Assembly: GCA_046594105.1 (NCBI GenBank)
Contig: JBKJQB010000248.1
Coordinates: 1-64,000 of the forward strand
DNA length: 64,000 bases
Direction of reading: 5' to 3'
From: JBDSGC01 sp046594105
GTDB lineage: Bacteria > Acidobacteriota > Thermoanaerobaculia > Gp7-AA8
The number at the start of each line of letters is the position of its first letter. The stretch's first letter is position 1. Of the stretch, positions 41,007 through 49,445 are shown in pieces. A program made the position numbers and the translations under genes. A model generated the notes under the pieces. The model did not search any database. It saw nothing but the letters and a program-made list of their open reading frames with translations, and had not been told where the DNA came from.

Positions 41007-42374
41007 ATGCGTTCAATCACCCTCGGAATCCTGCTCTTCGTGGCGGTCTTTGGCACCGCATCCGGCCAGCCTCTGGCGTGCCCGCCTGCCCCCAATCTGA
41101 CCGGACGCCCATGCGAGACCTTCCATTACCACGTCCAGTTGTATCGCCCCGACAGCCGCACCTTCGTGGAGCTCTACGGCATCAACCAGTTCTCCAGCCA
41201 GAGCGCTTGCGACAGCGCCCGCGACAGCCAGCAAAAGCGGAACATGGCGGTGATCGAGTTCTATCGAACCAAGAAGAACGACACCCAGTACCAGCCCGAT
41301 CGCGTCGGCGCTTGCCACTGCGACAATACCATCGACAAGTCGAGCACCAACTATCTGACGGACACCCAGCGGCTCATTCAGATGCGGACTGCCGAGGACA
41401 TCCGGCAGCGCGTCCGCGAGCGTCTCATGGATGCCGAGGTGCCCTCGGACTCCGAGATCCTGAGGACCTCGACGCAGCAAGTCGGGGTGACATCGCTGTT
41501 GGGAGGACCGAGACTGACCTCCATGCCGGCCCGAGTGTCAGTGGCCGACGTAACCCGATCAGCCGAAGATCTCAAGAGCACCAGGACTGCGGAGACCTCC
41601 GCGCCTTCCGCCGTCTCCATCGATTTGCCGCTGGTGGACATCCAGGGAACTGCGGCTGGAGCTGCGGTCCCCGACTTTGCACTCCCCGGAACGCCAGCAT
41701 CAGGAACGCCACCAGCCGCATCCGTGGTCACTCCGGTCGAGGCCAAACCCGCCTCTGTTGCACCCTCAACGCCCCCGCCCGCATCGCCTGCTGCAGCTTC
41801 GGTTTCGATGGCCGAACCCGCAGCCGGTGGCACCTCCACGGTGCCGGTCTCCTCTGCACCCTCCCCCGCACCGACTTCAGCCTCAGAGCCTCCGGCAAGC
41901 TCCGCGGAGGAAGCTGCGGATGCCTTCGTTAGCTACGAAACGCAGCGCATCCAACTCGTGTTGCAGGCGAGCAGCGCCATCACCGATGAATCCACCAGAT
42001 CGAAAGTGCTGGAGGCCTGCATGCAGCGAATCCAGCTTTTGTCGAACCTGCGGTCCCTGATTCAGGGATCGGGCGCGCGCAGCCGGCTCGCTGCCGCTGC
42101 CCGCGGCGCGAAAACGGAAAGCGAGCGGCTGGCCATGATTGCCAGGGTATTCGGGACTGATATGCAGCGGCACTGGGCTCCCAAAGACGCCAGTGACGTC
42201 ATGCTGACCACGGACGCTGCCGACGCGGACCCGGAGAAGGTCCTGCGCGATTCGAGCAATCTCTTCACCGATCAGCAGAAAAAGCGGGCCCTGTATTCTC
42301 TGCTCGCGCACTCCCAACCCACCGAGGAGCAGCAGCTCTGGCTGACCACGGTGGTCGACTCTTTCCTTCAGTGA
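41007..42374 (+). CDS. Exported Ala/Pro/Ser-rich protein, unknown
   Basis: A 455-residue protein with a signal peptide (ITLGILLFVAVFGTASG). The mature N-terminal part (about residues 20-110) is compact and Cys-containing (CPPAPNLTGRPCETF, then VGACHCDN), which suggests disulfides in the periplasm. A SPOR-like fold is possible but not clear. A long Ala/Pro/Ser linker (about 200-305) leads to a helical C-terminal domain (residues 305-455). No family recognised. The next exported gene follows after 12 bases. Confidence 0.72.
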   Translation: MRSITLGILLFVAVFGTASGQPLACPPAPNLTGRPCETFHYHVQLYRPDSRTFVELYGINQFSSQSACDSARDSQQKRNMAVIEFYRTKKNDTQYQPDRVGACHCDNTIDKSSTNYLTDTQRLIQMRTAEDIRQRVRERLMDAEVPSDSEILRTSTQQVGVTSLLGGPRLTSMPARVSVADVTRSAEDLKSTRTAETSAPSAVSIDLPLVDIQGTAAGAAVPDFALPGTPASGTPPAASVVTPVEAKPASVAPSTPPPASPAAASVSMAEPAAGGTSTVPVSSAPSPAPTSASEPPASSAEEAADAFVSYETQRIQLVLQASSAITDESTRSKVLEACMQRIQLLSNLRSLIQGSGARSRLAAAARGAKTESERLAMIARVFGTDMQRHWAPKDASDVMLTTDAADADPEKVLRDSSNLFTDQQKKRALYSLLAHSQPTEEQQLWLTTVVDSFLQ

Positions 42375-42386
42375 GGCCACGTAACG

Positions 42387-44153
42387 ATGAACGATCGGAA
42401 GCTGAAGAGACAGGCATCATCGATGGCAACGCGGGATGTGGTCATGGCGCTTGCGGTTGCCATCAGCCTGCTGACCGCTCACCCGCTGTCTGCTCAGCCC
42501 ACTCCCTCTCCGGCCCCAACCGCAACCGCTCATAAGGTGACGCCAACTGCCACAGCGCCGGCTACCGGAGCCTCTTCGAAGGCCTACAGCGAAGACTTCA
42601 CAAAGGCGGTTTTCTTCGGAAAGAAGTTTGCGGACATGCGCGACTATGCGGCCGCCTATCAGCAGTTCGCAAAAGCAGACGCCCTGCAGCCGGATCAGGC
42701 TCCGGTGCTTTACAACATGGCGGTGGTCCTGGCCAGGTCGGGCCGCTACTCCGAGGCGCAGTCCAAAGCCGACCGTTATCTGCAGCTCTACCCAAACGGG
42801 TCGGAGCACGAGCTGATGGCGAAACTGCAACTTGAGCTGGAGTTTCAGCGCGAGCTGCAGAAGAGGCGGCAGGCCGATCAAGACTACGGAGAGCTTTTCG
42901 GCCGCGGCAAGTTTCTCTACGCAAAGAACGACCTCGAGGGCGCCCTGAAGCAGTTCCAGGATGCCGAGCAGCGGAAGCCGACGGATGCAGCAGCCGTCTT
43001 CAATCAGGCGGTGGTTTACGAAAAGATGGCCGACTTCACCAAGGCGGCGGAACGCTTTCACCGGTACGAAGAGCTCGAAAGCGACTCCGCTCAGAAGACG
43101 ATCACCGATCAGCGCATCCTCGGTCTGGAGAGCGAGATCGCCGACATGAAGACCAGGATCGTCTGCCCCTTCTGCGGCCTTCGCATCCTCATCGGGCAAC
43201 TGTGGTGCCCCCGCTGCTGGCACGGTCCCTACCTCACATCGAGCGCCATCTGGAGCTCACGGCCGTGCATGGAGGGAGCGACCGCGACGCGAGCGGTCTA
43301 CTACGCGGACGGTCGCTTCGCGCGCAACGATGTCCTTCCCTGCCTCTTCAACGGCACCATGCTCGAGGCACTTCGGTACACGGCCGCCCGGCAACGTGCC
43401 ATTCAGGAAGCCCGCAAGACCGAGGGCTGGACCTACAACGGCGACATCATTCAAGGCTGGAAAGACAAGCTTGGAAACGAAGTGCGCTTCGTTCAGGGAC
43501 CCGACTATCTCGAGAAGGGCGTCACCACCGCGGGCGACATCCTTCTTTATGCGGCACACAAGAGCGGCGACTCGAACCTCTGGCTCATGGATAGGGAAGA
43601 CGTGCTGATCGACGGGCAGAAGTACACCAACCACTACACGTTCGACTCGCAGAACCGCGTGGCGCAGCAGCAGACTGAGTACCAGAACACCGCCGCCTGC
43701 AATCACCTCATCAGCAGCACCGCTGACTACACCTACCAGAACGACGCCCTCACCTCGGTCAAGATCAGCGGCGGTTACGACGGCTACACCACCGAGGGCC
43801 TGCCGCACACGTCGTGGCAGACTGTCGCCACCATCGCCTACGATGCTGCTGGTCGCGCGATCAAAGAAGATCTGGCCCTGACCGCATTCGACAAGACTTA
43901 CACCACCAAACCGTACGGCGCCCAACGGGACGAGATCCAGAAGATCTACCCATCGGTGCGCTACAAGAAGCCGATGGAGAACATGATGCGCAGCGGCGAC
44001 CTGTGCGGAACGGCTGGTAACACCACGCTCGGCAACCAGGTCGATCTGCGCCCCTTCTACGCCATCTCCCCCAACCTGGCCATCGCCCTAGGCTTCGGAG
44101 TGACCCGCGCCAGTGTCACGTTCACGTATCCCGATTCCTACAGGGTCCGATAA
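42387..44153 (+). CDS. Exported TPR protein with zinc-ribbon-like Cys motif and YD-like C-terminus
   Basis: A 588-residue exported protein. A membrane-type signal (VMALAVAISLLTAHPLSAQ) precedes TPR repeats from about residue 60 to 245 (AAYQQFAKADALQPDQAPVL, LYAKNDLEGALKQFQDA). Then comes a CPFC...CPRC zinc-ribbon-like segment (C260, C263, C274, C277), and a C-terminal half with YD-like beta repeats (NHYTFDSQNRVAQQQ, TIAYDAAGRAIKED) resembling RHS-type sheets. A zinc ribbon after a signal peptide is odd, since the site would be in an oxidising compartment. ATG 42423 is a possible later start. It follows the Ala/Pro-rich gene and may share its transcript. Confidence 0.75.
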   Translation: MNDRKLKRQASSMATRDVVMALAVAISLLTAHPLSAQPTPSPAPTATAHKVTPTATAPATGASSKAYSEDFTKAVFFGKKFADMRDYAAAYQQFAKADALQPDQAPVLYNMAVVLARSGRYSEAQSKADRYLQLYPNGSEHELMAKLQLELEFQRELQKRRQADQDYGELFGRGKFLYAKNDLEGALKQFQDAEQRKPTDAAAVFNQAVVYEKMADFTKAAERFHRYEELESDSAQKTITDQRILGLESEIADMKTRIVCPFCGLRILIGQLWCPRCWHGPYLTSSAIWSSRPCMEGATATRAVYYADGRFARNDVLPCLFNGTMLEALRYTAARQRAIQEARKTEGWTYNGDIIQGWKDKLGNEVRFVQGPDYLEKGVTTAGDILLYAAHKSGDSNLWLMDREDVLIDGQKYTNHYTFDSQNRVAQQQTEYQNTAACNHLISSTADYTYQNDALTSVKISGGYDGYTTEGLPHTSWQTVATIAYDAAGRAIKEDLALTAFDKTYTTKPYGAQRDEIQKIYPSVRYKKPMENMMRSGDLCGTAGNTTLGNQVDLRPFYAISPNLAIALGFGVTRASVTFTYPDSYRVR

Positions 44154-44217
44154 CCGGCCGTCGGCGTTCGAGATCCGCTTGCTTTGTGCTGTTCCCTACA
44201 GTCAGCAAGAGGCCACA

Positions 44218-45135
44218 CTACTCCGCGGCACTGTACGGCACGCAGTAGGGATCGTTTTTGTCGCAGTTGGCGAACTCGAACTGGATGGTGGTGTGGGCGA
44301 TGCCGAAGTCGTGGGCCAGCAACTCATTGATTTGCGAGAGGACGTTGCCCGTCACCCGCACCGTTACGTCGTCGACCATGAGGTGACAGGACAACGCCGG
44401 TCGTGCTGCGCCGAGCGCCCAGATGTGCAGATGGTGAACGCCGTTGACGCCGGGGACCGCGGCGATGGCCTGGCTCACCGTCTCCGGATCGATTCCTGAA
44501 GGCGTGCCTTCCAGCAGCAGGTTGATCGCTTCGCGCAGGATCCCCCAGCTGCTCCACAGGATCAGGACGCCGATGATCATCGACGTCGCCGGATCCCAGA
44601 AGGCCTGCCCGGTGGAGCGGATGAGCAAGGCGGCCACGATGATGCCGGCCGAGGCGATGGCATCACCGAGCATGTGCAGTGAGGCGCTGCGAACGTTCAG
44701 GTCGTGCTTCCCTTCCGAGCGGAGGGAGAGCGTGATTGCCCCGTTGAGCACAACGGCGACGATTGCGGTCAGCAGCATGGCCCCGCTATCGACCGCGGAC
44801 GGATGTCGCAACCGGTCTGCCGATTCGATGAACAGGAAGATGGTCAGCGCCACCAGAACTCCGGCGTTGATGAAAGCGGCCAGCACACCCGCCCGTTGAT
44901 AGCCGTAGGACTTTGCGGAAGTGGCAGGCCGTCGCTCCAGCCGGATGGCAAACAGTGCGAGCAGCAGCGCCAGGGTGTCGGTGAAGTTGTGGAAGGCGTC
45001 GCCAATCAGGGCGAGGGAATGAGCCCGGATTCCCACCGTCAGCTCGATCACGACAAACGAAAGGGTGGCGCACGAAGCGATGATCAGCTTGCGCGAAACG
45101 CCTGTGGCGCCTGAGTGATGCGCGTGATTGTGCAT
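44218..45135 (-). CDS. CDF-family metal cation exporter (CzcD/ZitB-like)
   Basis: A 305-residue cation diffusion facilitator that exports Zn(II) or similar ions by proton exchange. His-rich N-terminus (MHNHAHHSG), six membrane helices, and the two metal-binding HxxxD sites: H49-D53 in GDAFHNFTD and HMLGD near residue 155. The C-terminal cytoplasmic domain contains GVHHLHIWAL typical of the CDF metal-sensing region. It lies downstream of purE on the same strand (40-bp gap) and may be cotranscribed by read-through. Confidence 0.93.
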   Translation of the reverse strand: MHNHAHHSGATGVSRKLIIASCATLSFVVIELTVGIRAHSLALIGDAFHNFTDTLALLLALFAIRLERRPATSAKSYGYQRAGVLAAFINAGVLVALTIFLFIESADRLRHPSAVDSGAMLLTAIVAVVLNGAITLSLRSEGKHDLNVRSASLHMLGDAIASAGIIVAALLIRSTGQAFWDPATSMIIGVLILWSSWGILREAINLLLEGTPSGIDPETVSQAIAAVPGVNGVHHLHIWALGAARPALSCHLMVDDVTVRVTGNVLSQINELLAHDFGIAHTTIQFEFANCDKNDPYCVPYSAAE

Positions 45136-45174
45136 GGGTCTGTTCGACGGGCCGCGGTCAGCCGAGGAGCGTGA

Positions 45175-45666
45175 TCAGCGCGTCGATCGCTCCACCCGTT
45201 TCGACTTTTCGATCACTCCCGCTGCCATTGCTGCTCGCATGCTGGTGAGCCGGGTGGCCACTGCAGCGTCGCTGATGGCGATGATCTGCGCGGCGAGAAT
45301 GCCAGCATTGCGCGCACCGCCGATGGCCACGGTGGCCACCGGAATTCCCGGCGGCATCTGCACGATTGCCAGCAGCGAGTCGAACCCCAGCAGCGCACTT
45401 CCGCTGAGAGGAACACCGATCACCGGTTTCGTGGTCAGCGACGCGATGACCCCTGGAAGATGCGCGGCCAGTCCCGCCCCGGCAATGAACACCTTTGCCC
45501 CATCGCGCTCCGCCTCGGTCACCACCTGCTGCGTGCGCTCCGGCGTCCGATGCGCCGAGGCCACTTTCATCTCGTACCGCACTCCCGCTTCGTCGAGGGC
45601 GGCGCAAGCCTGCGACATCACCTCAGCGTCGGAGTCACTTCCCATCACAATGCAGACCCAGGACAT
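45175..45666 (-). CDS. purE: N5-carboxyaminoimidazole ribonucleotide mutase
   Basis: A 163-residue class I PurE, which moves the carboxylate of N5-CAIR to give CAIR in purine synthesis. The motif IVMGSDSDAEVM binds the phosphate and SAHRTPE carries the catalytic His. A class I enzyme needs PurK, which is not in this window. Lies 67 bp downstream of purD in the same direction. Confidence 0.95.
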   Translation of the reverse strand: MSWVCIVMGSDSDAEVMSQACAALDEAGVRYEMKVASAHRTPERTQQVVTEAERDGAKVFIAGAGLAAHLPGVIASLTTKPVIGVPLSGSALLGFDSLLAIVQMPPGIPVATVAIGGARNAGILAAQIIAISDAAVATRLTSMRAAMAAGVIEKSKRVERSTR

Positions 45667-45733
45667 GGAGGGAGATGGTATTCGTCTGTCGGGTGAAGGG
45701 GAAGTGCCGTGGCAAATCCGCGCTGCCGGCAGC

Positions 45734-47005
45734 CTACTTGCGGCGTTCGAGCGCGAGGTAGCCGATGTCTCGGCGGTAACGTGCGCCTTCGAAGCGGATC
45801 TTCGGCACGGCCTCGTAGACCTTTGCCAGCGCCTCGCCGAGGGTGACGGCGCGCGCGCAGACGCTGATCACACGGCCGGCGACGTTCACCAGCTTCTCGC
45901 CCTTGCGGATCGTTCCGGCGTGGAAAAGCTGCACCGATTCATCGGTCAGCGGATCGAGGGCCACTTCCTGGCCTTTGAGGAACTCGTCCGGGTACCCGTC
46001 GACCACGACTACCACGCAGGCAGCCGCTTCCTTCTTCCAGTTCAGCTTCGTGTCGCCGAGGCTGCCGTTGGCCACCTTCAGGCAAAGCTCGGCCAGGTCG
46101 TCTTCCAGCCGCAACATCTGCACCTGCGTCTCCGGATCGCCGAACCGGCAGTTGTACTCCAGTACGCGCGGCCCTTTCGACGTGAGCATGACACCCGCGT
46201 AAAGGCAACCTGAATACGATCGTCCCTCGGACTCCATCCCCTGAATGGTGGGAATGATGATGGTCTTGACGATCTCGGCAGCAACCTCGCCGCCCAGAAC
46301 CACCGCCGGGGAGTGGGAGCCCATGCCGCCTGTGTTCGGCCCCGTGTCGCCATCGAATGCCTTCTTGTAGTCTTTCGCAGGAGCGAGGGATACGAACTTT
46401 TTCCCGTCCGTGATGACCATGAATGAGACTTCTTCTCCCTCGAGATACTCCTCGACGAGAATCCTGGCCGCCGCGTTTCCAAACTTCTTGTCCTCGAACA
46501 CGATGCGCAAGTAGTCGTCCGCTTCCTTTTTTGACTGGACGACGACCACGCCCTTCCCCGCAGCGAGCCCATCCACTTTGACCACGGCTGGATACCCGAA
46601 CGACTTGATCGCGTCGCGCGCTTCCTCCACCGAGCTGCACGACTTCGCCTCGGCTGTCGGGATGTTGTACTTACGCATGAACTCTTTGGAGAAGACTTTG
46701 GAGCCCTCCAGCTCCGCCGCCAGGCGGGTGGGGCCGAAGATGGCCAGCCCTCGTTTCTGGAATTCGTCGACGATGCCAAGGGTGAGGGGAAGCTCGGGAC
46801 CGACGATGGTGAGGTCCATTTTCAGCTTCTCGGCGAAGTCCGCGAGCTCGATGATGTCCGCGACGCCAATGTTCACGCAGTCGGCCACGGCAGCGATGCC
46901 GGCGTTTCCCGGCGCGGCGTAAACCTCTTTGACCAGAGGCGACTGCCGCAGCTTCCAGATAATGGCGTGCTCGCGTGCCGCCTGCCCCACAACCAGTATG
47001 CGCAT
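45734..47005 (-). CDS. purD: Phosphoribosylamine-glycine ligase
   Basis: A 423-residue ATP-grasp GAR synthetase that joins glycine to phosphoribosylamine. Typical motifs are VVGQAAREHAIIWKL at the N-terminus, VDGLAAGKGVVV near residue 145, EEYLEGEEVSFMVI and the C-terminal LEYNCRFGDPETQ. A good -35/-10 pair lies just upstream; the ATG is within about 11 bases of the predicted transcription start, so its leader is very short and no ribosome site is visible. Heads the purD-purE unit. Confidence 0.95.
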   Translation of the reverse strand: MRILVVGQAAREHAIIWKLRQSPLVKEVYAAPGNAGIAAVADCVNIGVADIIELADFAEKLKMDLTIVGPELPLTLGIVDEFQKRGLAIFGPTRLAAELEGSKVFSKEFMRKYNIPTAEAKSCSSVEEARDAIKSFGYPAVVKVDGLAAGKGVVVVQSKKEADDYLRIVFEDKKFGNAAARILVEEYLEGEEVSFMVITDGKKFVSLAPAKDYKKAFDGDTGPNTGGMGSHSPAVVLGGEVAAEIVKTIIIPTIQGMESEGRSYSGCLYAGVMLTSKGPRVLEYNCRFGDPETQVQMLRLEDDLAELCLKVANGSLGDTKLNWKKEAAACVVVVVDGYPDEFLKGQEVALDPLTDESVQLFHAGTIRKGEKLVNVAGRVISVCARAVTLGEALAKVYEAVPKIRFEGARYRRDIGYLALERRK

Positions 47006-47022
47006 AAGTGAGAAGTCGTTTG

Positions 47023-47051
47023 ATTCTAAGGTGTTCGGCCGATTTTGTCAC
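47023..47051 (-). promoter_or_regulatory. Predicted sigma-70-type promoter of purD
   Basis: GTGACA (47051-47046) and TAGAAT (47028-47023) on the minus strand are spaced by 17 bases, ending 18 bases before the purD ATG. Good match to the housekeeping consensus. Confidence 0.55.
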
Positions 47052-47203
47052 CCACGATTATGCGAGGCCGCCGCTGTTTGGTTGATCGGGAACTCACGAA
47101 CCGTGATCCCTCCCCGACGAGAAGCCTGCCAGCCCGGCCGGGGCTGGAAACCAATGGTTCCGGCTCGAATTCGCTTCAAGGACACTGCCTTTGGAGTTGC
47201 CCA

Positions 47204-47281
47204 GGAGCCTGCGCGGCAGAACGTCTTGGAGCGTGATCCTGGCGGAGCCTTGGGCAACCAACGCCGCCGGCCGTGCCGGCC
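47204..47281 (+). repeat. Dispersed repeat family A, copy 4
   Basis: Complete family A unit in the 369-bp spacer between purD and sigma operon 3, with a partial tandem copy straight after it. The spacer otherwise holds only the purD promoter. Confidence 0.9.
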
Positions 47282-47337
47282 TTGGAGCGTGATCTTGGCG
47301 GAGCCTTGGGCAACCAGCGCCGCCGGCCGTGCCGGCC
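47282..47337 (+). repeat. Dispersed repeat family A, partial tandem copy
   Basis: The 3' two-thirds of the family A unit, starting TTGGAGCGTGATCTTGGCGG and ending in the GCCGGC hairpin, directly joined to copy 4. Its reading-through ORF would extend the next sigma gene, but that is not credible as coding. Confidence 0.88.
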
Positions 47338-47374
47338 TAGACGCTTTTCGTGGCCCCCGCGTACTTGTGTCACG

Positions 47375-47995
47375 ATGCCTGCGGAACTGCGACTGATGAT
47401 CCCTACGAACGAGCCCGTAGAATCCGACGACCGTTTGCTGGTCGAGCAGATCCGCGGGGGCGACGAAGGAGCCTTCGAACAGCTCGTCCGCAGGAAGACC
47501 TCGAAGATCTACGCGCTCTGCTACCGGGTGATCGGAAACGCCGAAGACGCGAAAGACGTCTCGCAGCTGGTGTTTCTCAAGCTGTGGGAAAACCTCGACA
47601 AGTACGACCCGAGCTACGCCTTCGATACCTGGCTGTACCGGCTGGTCACCAACGTGGGGATCGACTTCCTGCGCAACCGGAAGTCGCGCGAGAATGCGGT
47701 GAATTCGAACCTTCGCCTGGTCAAGACCTCGACCGACGCGGAGCAGACCGTGAGCGTGCAGCGCAAGGAGATCGAGCTGGTCTTCCAGCAGGTGTCCTCC
47801 ACGCTGTCCCCGAAGCAGAAGACCGTCTTCGTCATGGCTGAAATGGAGGACCTCCGATCCTCCGAGATTGCCAAGATTCTCGGTTGCCGCGAATCCACCG
47901 TGCGCAACCATCTGTTCAACGCTCGAAAACTCATGCAGCAGCAACTGAAACTACGCTTTCCCGAGTACGCGAAACTCTGGAAGGAGGCGCGATGA
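47375..47995 (+). CDS. ECF sigma factor, operon 3
   Basis: A 206-residue ECF sigma factor: region 2 with FEQLVRRKTSKIYALCYRVI and TWLYRLVTNVGIDFLRNRKS, and region 4 with LSPKQKTVFVMAEMEDLRSS and helix-turn-helix GCRESTVRNHLFNARKLM. The ATG at 47375 was chosen because upstream in-frame codons lie inside a dispersed repeat; ATG 47396 (MIPTNEP) is also possible. The stop overlaps the anti-sigma ATG (ATGA). Confidence 0.88.
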   Translation: MPAELRLMIPTNEPVESDDRLLVEQIRGGDEGAFEQLVRRKTSKIYALCYRVIGNAEDAKDVSQLVFLKLWENLDKYDPSYAFDTWLYRLVTNVGIDFLRNRKSRENAVNSNLRLVKTSTDAEQTVSVQRKEIELVFQQVSSTLSPKQKTVFVMAEMEDLRSSEIAKILGCRESTVRNHLFNARKLMQQQLKLRFPEYAKLWKEAR

Positions 47996-48516
47996 TCTCC
48001 TGCCAGACCTTCCGCAACACCCTGCAGCCGGGGACCGGCGATCCTGCTGTGCTCGAACACCTGCGCGCATGCGAGGCCTGTCTGGACTTCGCGATCGAGC
48101 GCGATCCCGACCTCTTCTTTCGGGCCATGGGTGGGCAGGAACTGCTTCCTCCCGGAGGCGTCGACAGCTTCGTCGAAGAGGTGATGACCCAGGTTCGCAG
48201 TCGCCAGACGGAAACTGCCGCGCAGCCACAGCGGATCGGAAGCGTCTGGCAGCGGTTCGCCGTGGCCGCCACGCTGGCGGCGGGAATCACCGGGGCGGCG
48301 TTCGTCGCCCAGCACGATCGCGCCGTCAGTTCCATGGCATCCGCAAGCTACGCTCGCCCGACGCATCGCACCTCGAAACCGGTCGCGCTGGTGACGAAAC
48401 CGATCATCGAATCGTATGAATCTCAGAACTACACCATTGTCGAAGTGCCTTCGGACGCATCGAGCGATACGAAGGTGGTCATGATCTTTGACGACCAGCT
48501 GCCGGCGGATCTATGA
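47992..48516 (+). CDS. Zinc-finger membrane anti-sigma factor, operon 3
   Basis: A 174-residue anti-sigma factor. The zinc-finger signature H23-x3-C27-x2-C30 (HLRACEAC) binds the preceding sigma factor. One membrane helix lies near residues 80-97 (FAVAATLAAGITGAAFVA), followed by a periplasmic tail of about 75 residues with no recognised domain. A strong AAGGAGG precedes the ATG. It overlaps both neighbours by four bases, so all three genes are coupled. Confidence 0.85.
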   Translation: MISCQTFRNTLQPGTGDPAVLEHLRACEACLDFAIERDPDLFFRAMGGQELLPPGGVDSFVEEVMTQVRSRQTETAAQPQRIGSVWQRFAVAATLAAGITGAAFVAQHDRAVSSMASASYARPTHRTSKPVALVTKPIIESYESQNYTIVEVPSDASSDTKVVMIFDDQLPADL

Positions 48517-49202
48517 AGCTGAAACGAACGATTGTCGTGATTCTCTCGAGCTTTCTCCTGGCCGCGACGGCGATGGCGGAGTCCGCCGATGCGGGCCGCT
48601 CTCTCTCCGTCCACACCTTCGCCTTCAAGTTCAAGGATGCGGAGAAGGCTGCATCCGCCATCAAGTCCCTGGTCAGCGCGGACGGCTCGATGTCGATTCA
48701 GCCGGCCAGCAACTCGCTCGTGGTGACCGACCGGGCGGAGAATCTCAAGGCCATCACCAAAGCCCTGTTGGACTTCGATACCGATGCGCAGATGTTTCGG
48801 CTCTCGGTGAGGATCGTTTCGGCGTCGCGAGTAGAGGGCAACGCTCCCAAGGTTCCCGGCGATCTCAAGGATGTCGCTCAGAAACTGGCCCTGTTCCGCT
48901 ACAACGCCTTTGAGAACTCAGGCGAAGCGAACGTGGTCGGAAAAGAAGGCGATGCCGGCATCGTGGACATGGCCACCGGCTTCCGCGCCGACTTCCGTTT
49001 CGGCGAATACGACCCGGCCAGCGACTCAATCAAGGTCAACGACTTCCATCTCTCGCGGCTTCAGGGCGCACAAAAAGACCAGCTCACGTCGCTGCTCAAA
49101 ACCTCGCTCAATCTTCGACTCGGACAAACCTACATCGTTGGCGCAACCAAGGCTCCGCAAAGCCAGCGCGCGCTCATGATCGTGCTGGTCGCCCACCGAT
49201 AG
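48513..49202 (+). CDS. Exported secretin-N-domain-like protein
   Basis: A 229-residue exported protein (signal VVILSSFLLAATAMAE). Residues 30-90 match the short N1/NolW-type secretin domain (PF03958): DAEKAASAIKSLVSADGS and IQPASNSLVVTDRAENLKAI. The rest is beta-rich and may be another small domain (LGQTYIVGATKAPQS). There is no secretin pore domain, so it is an orphan N-domain, perhaps a binding module for an outer-membrane secretin encoded elsewhere. ATGA overlap ties it to the anti-sigma gene, and a strong terminator follows. Confidence 0.8.
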   Translation: MKLKRTIVVILSSFLLAATAMAESADAGRSLSVHTFAFKFKDAEKAASAIKSLVSADGSMSIQPASNSLVVTDRAENLKAITKALLDFDTDAQMFRLSVRIVSASRVEGNAPKVPGDLKDVAQKLALFRYNAFENSGEANVVGKEGDAGIVDMATGFRADFRFGEYDPASDSIKVNDFHLSRLQGAQKDQLTSLLKTSLNLRLGQTYIVGATKAPQSQRALMIVLVAHR

Positions 49203-49224
49203 GCGGCCCTTTCTCCTACTCATC

Positions 49225-49265
49225 GGGGCGCGGCATCACACCCTCGTGCCGCGCCCCACTTTTTG
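49225..49265 (+). terminator. Rho-independent terminator of sigma operon 3
   Basis: Perfect 11-bp stem GGGGCGCGGCA / TGCCGCGCCCC (49225-49235 and 49247-49257) followed by ACTTTTT. It ends the sigma/anti-sigma/secretin-N operon. Confidence 0.9.
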
Positions 49266-49313
49266 ATGAGCGGACATCCAACCTGAAGCATCACGCCCTC
49301 TGTCGGACTGCTG

Positions 49314-49422
49314 GTGTGGCGCGGCCGTCCTCGGCCGCATTTGTTCTTGGAGACGCGGCCGGGACGGCCGCGCCACACGCCGCATTGGTCCTGGAGACGC
49401 GGCCGGGACGGCCGCCCCACAC
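49314..49422. repeat. Palindromic repeat family D (GTGTGGCGCGGCCG type)
   Basis: GTGTGGCGCGGCCGTC at 49314 and two units of CTGGAGACGCGGCCGGGACG type ending GCCGCGCCACAC and GCCGCCCCACAC. The units form long GC-rich hairpins between convergent genes. Confidence 0.85.
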
Positions 49423-49445
49423 GACAGGCTCGCGATGACTGCGGT

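Noticed and set aside
47273..47374. Upstream extension of the operon 3 sigma factor
   Set aside because: The added residues are translated dispersed repeat (RRRPCRPRR-type), so the start was set at 47375.
49203..49445. CRISPR-like array at the GC-rich repeat after sigma operon 3
   Set aside because: Units are few, palindromic and touching, with no regular unique spacers and no cas genes.
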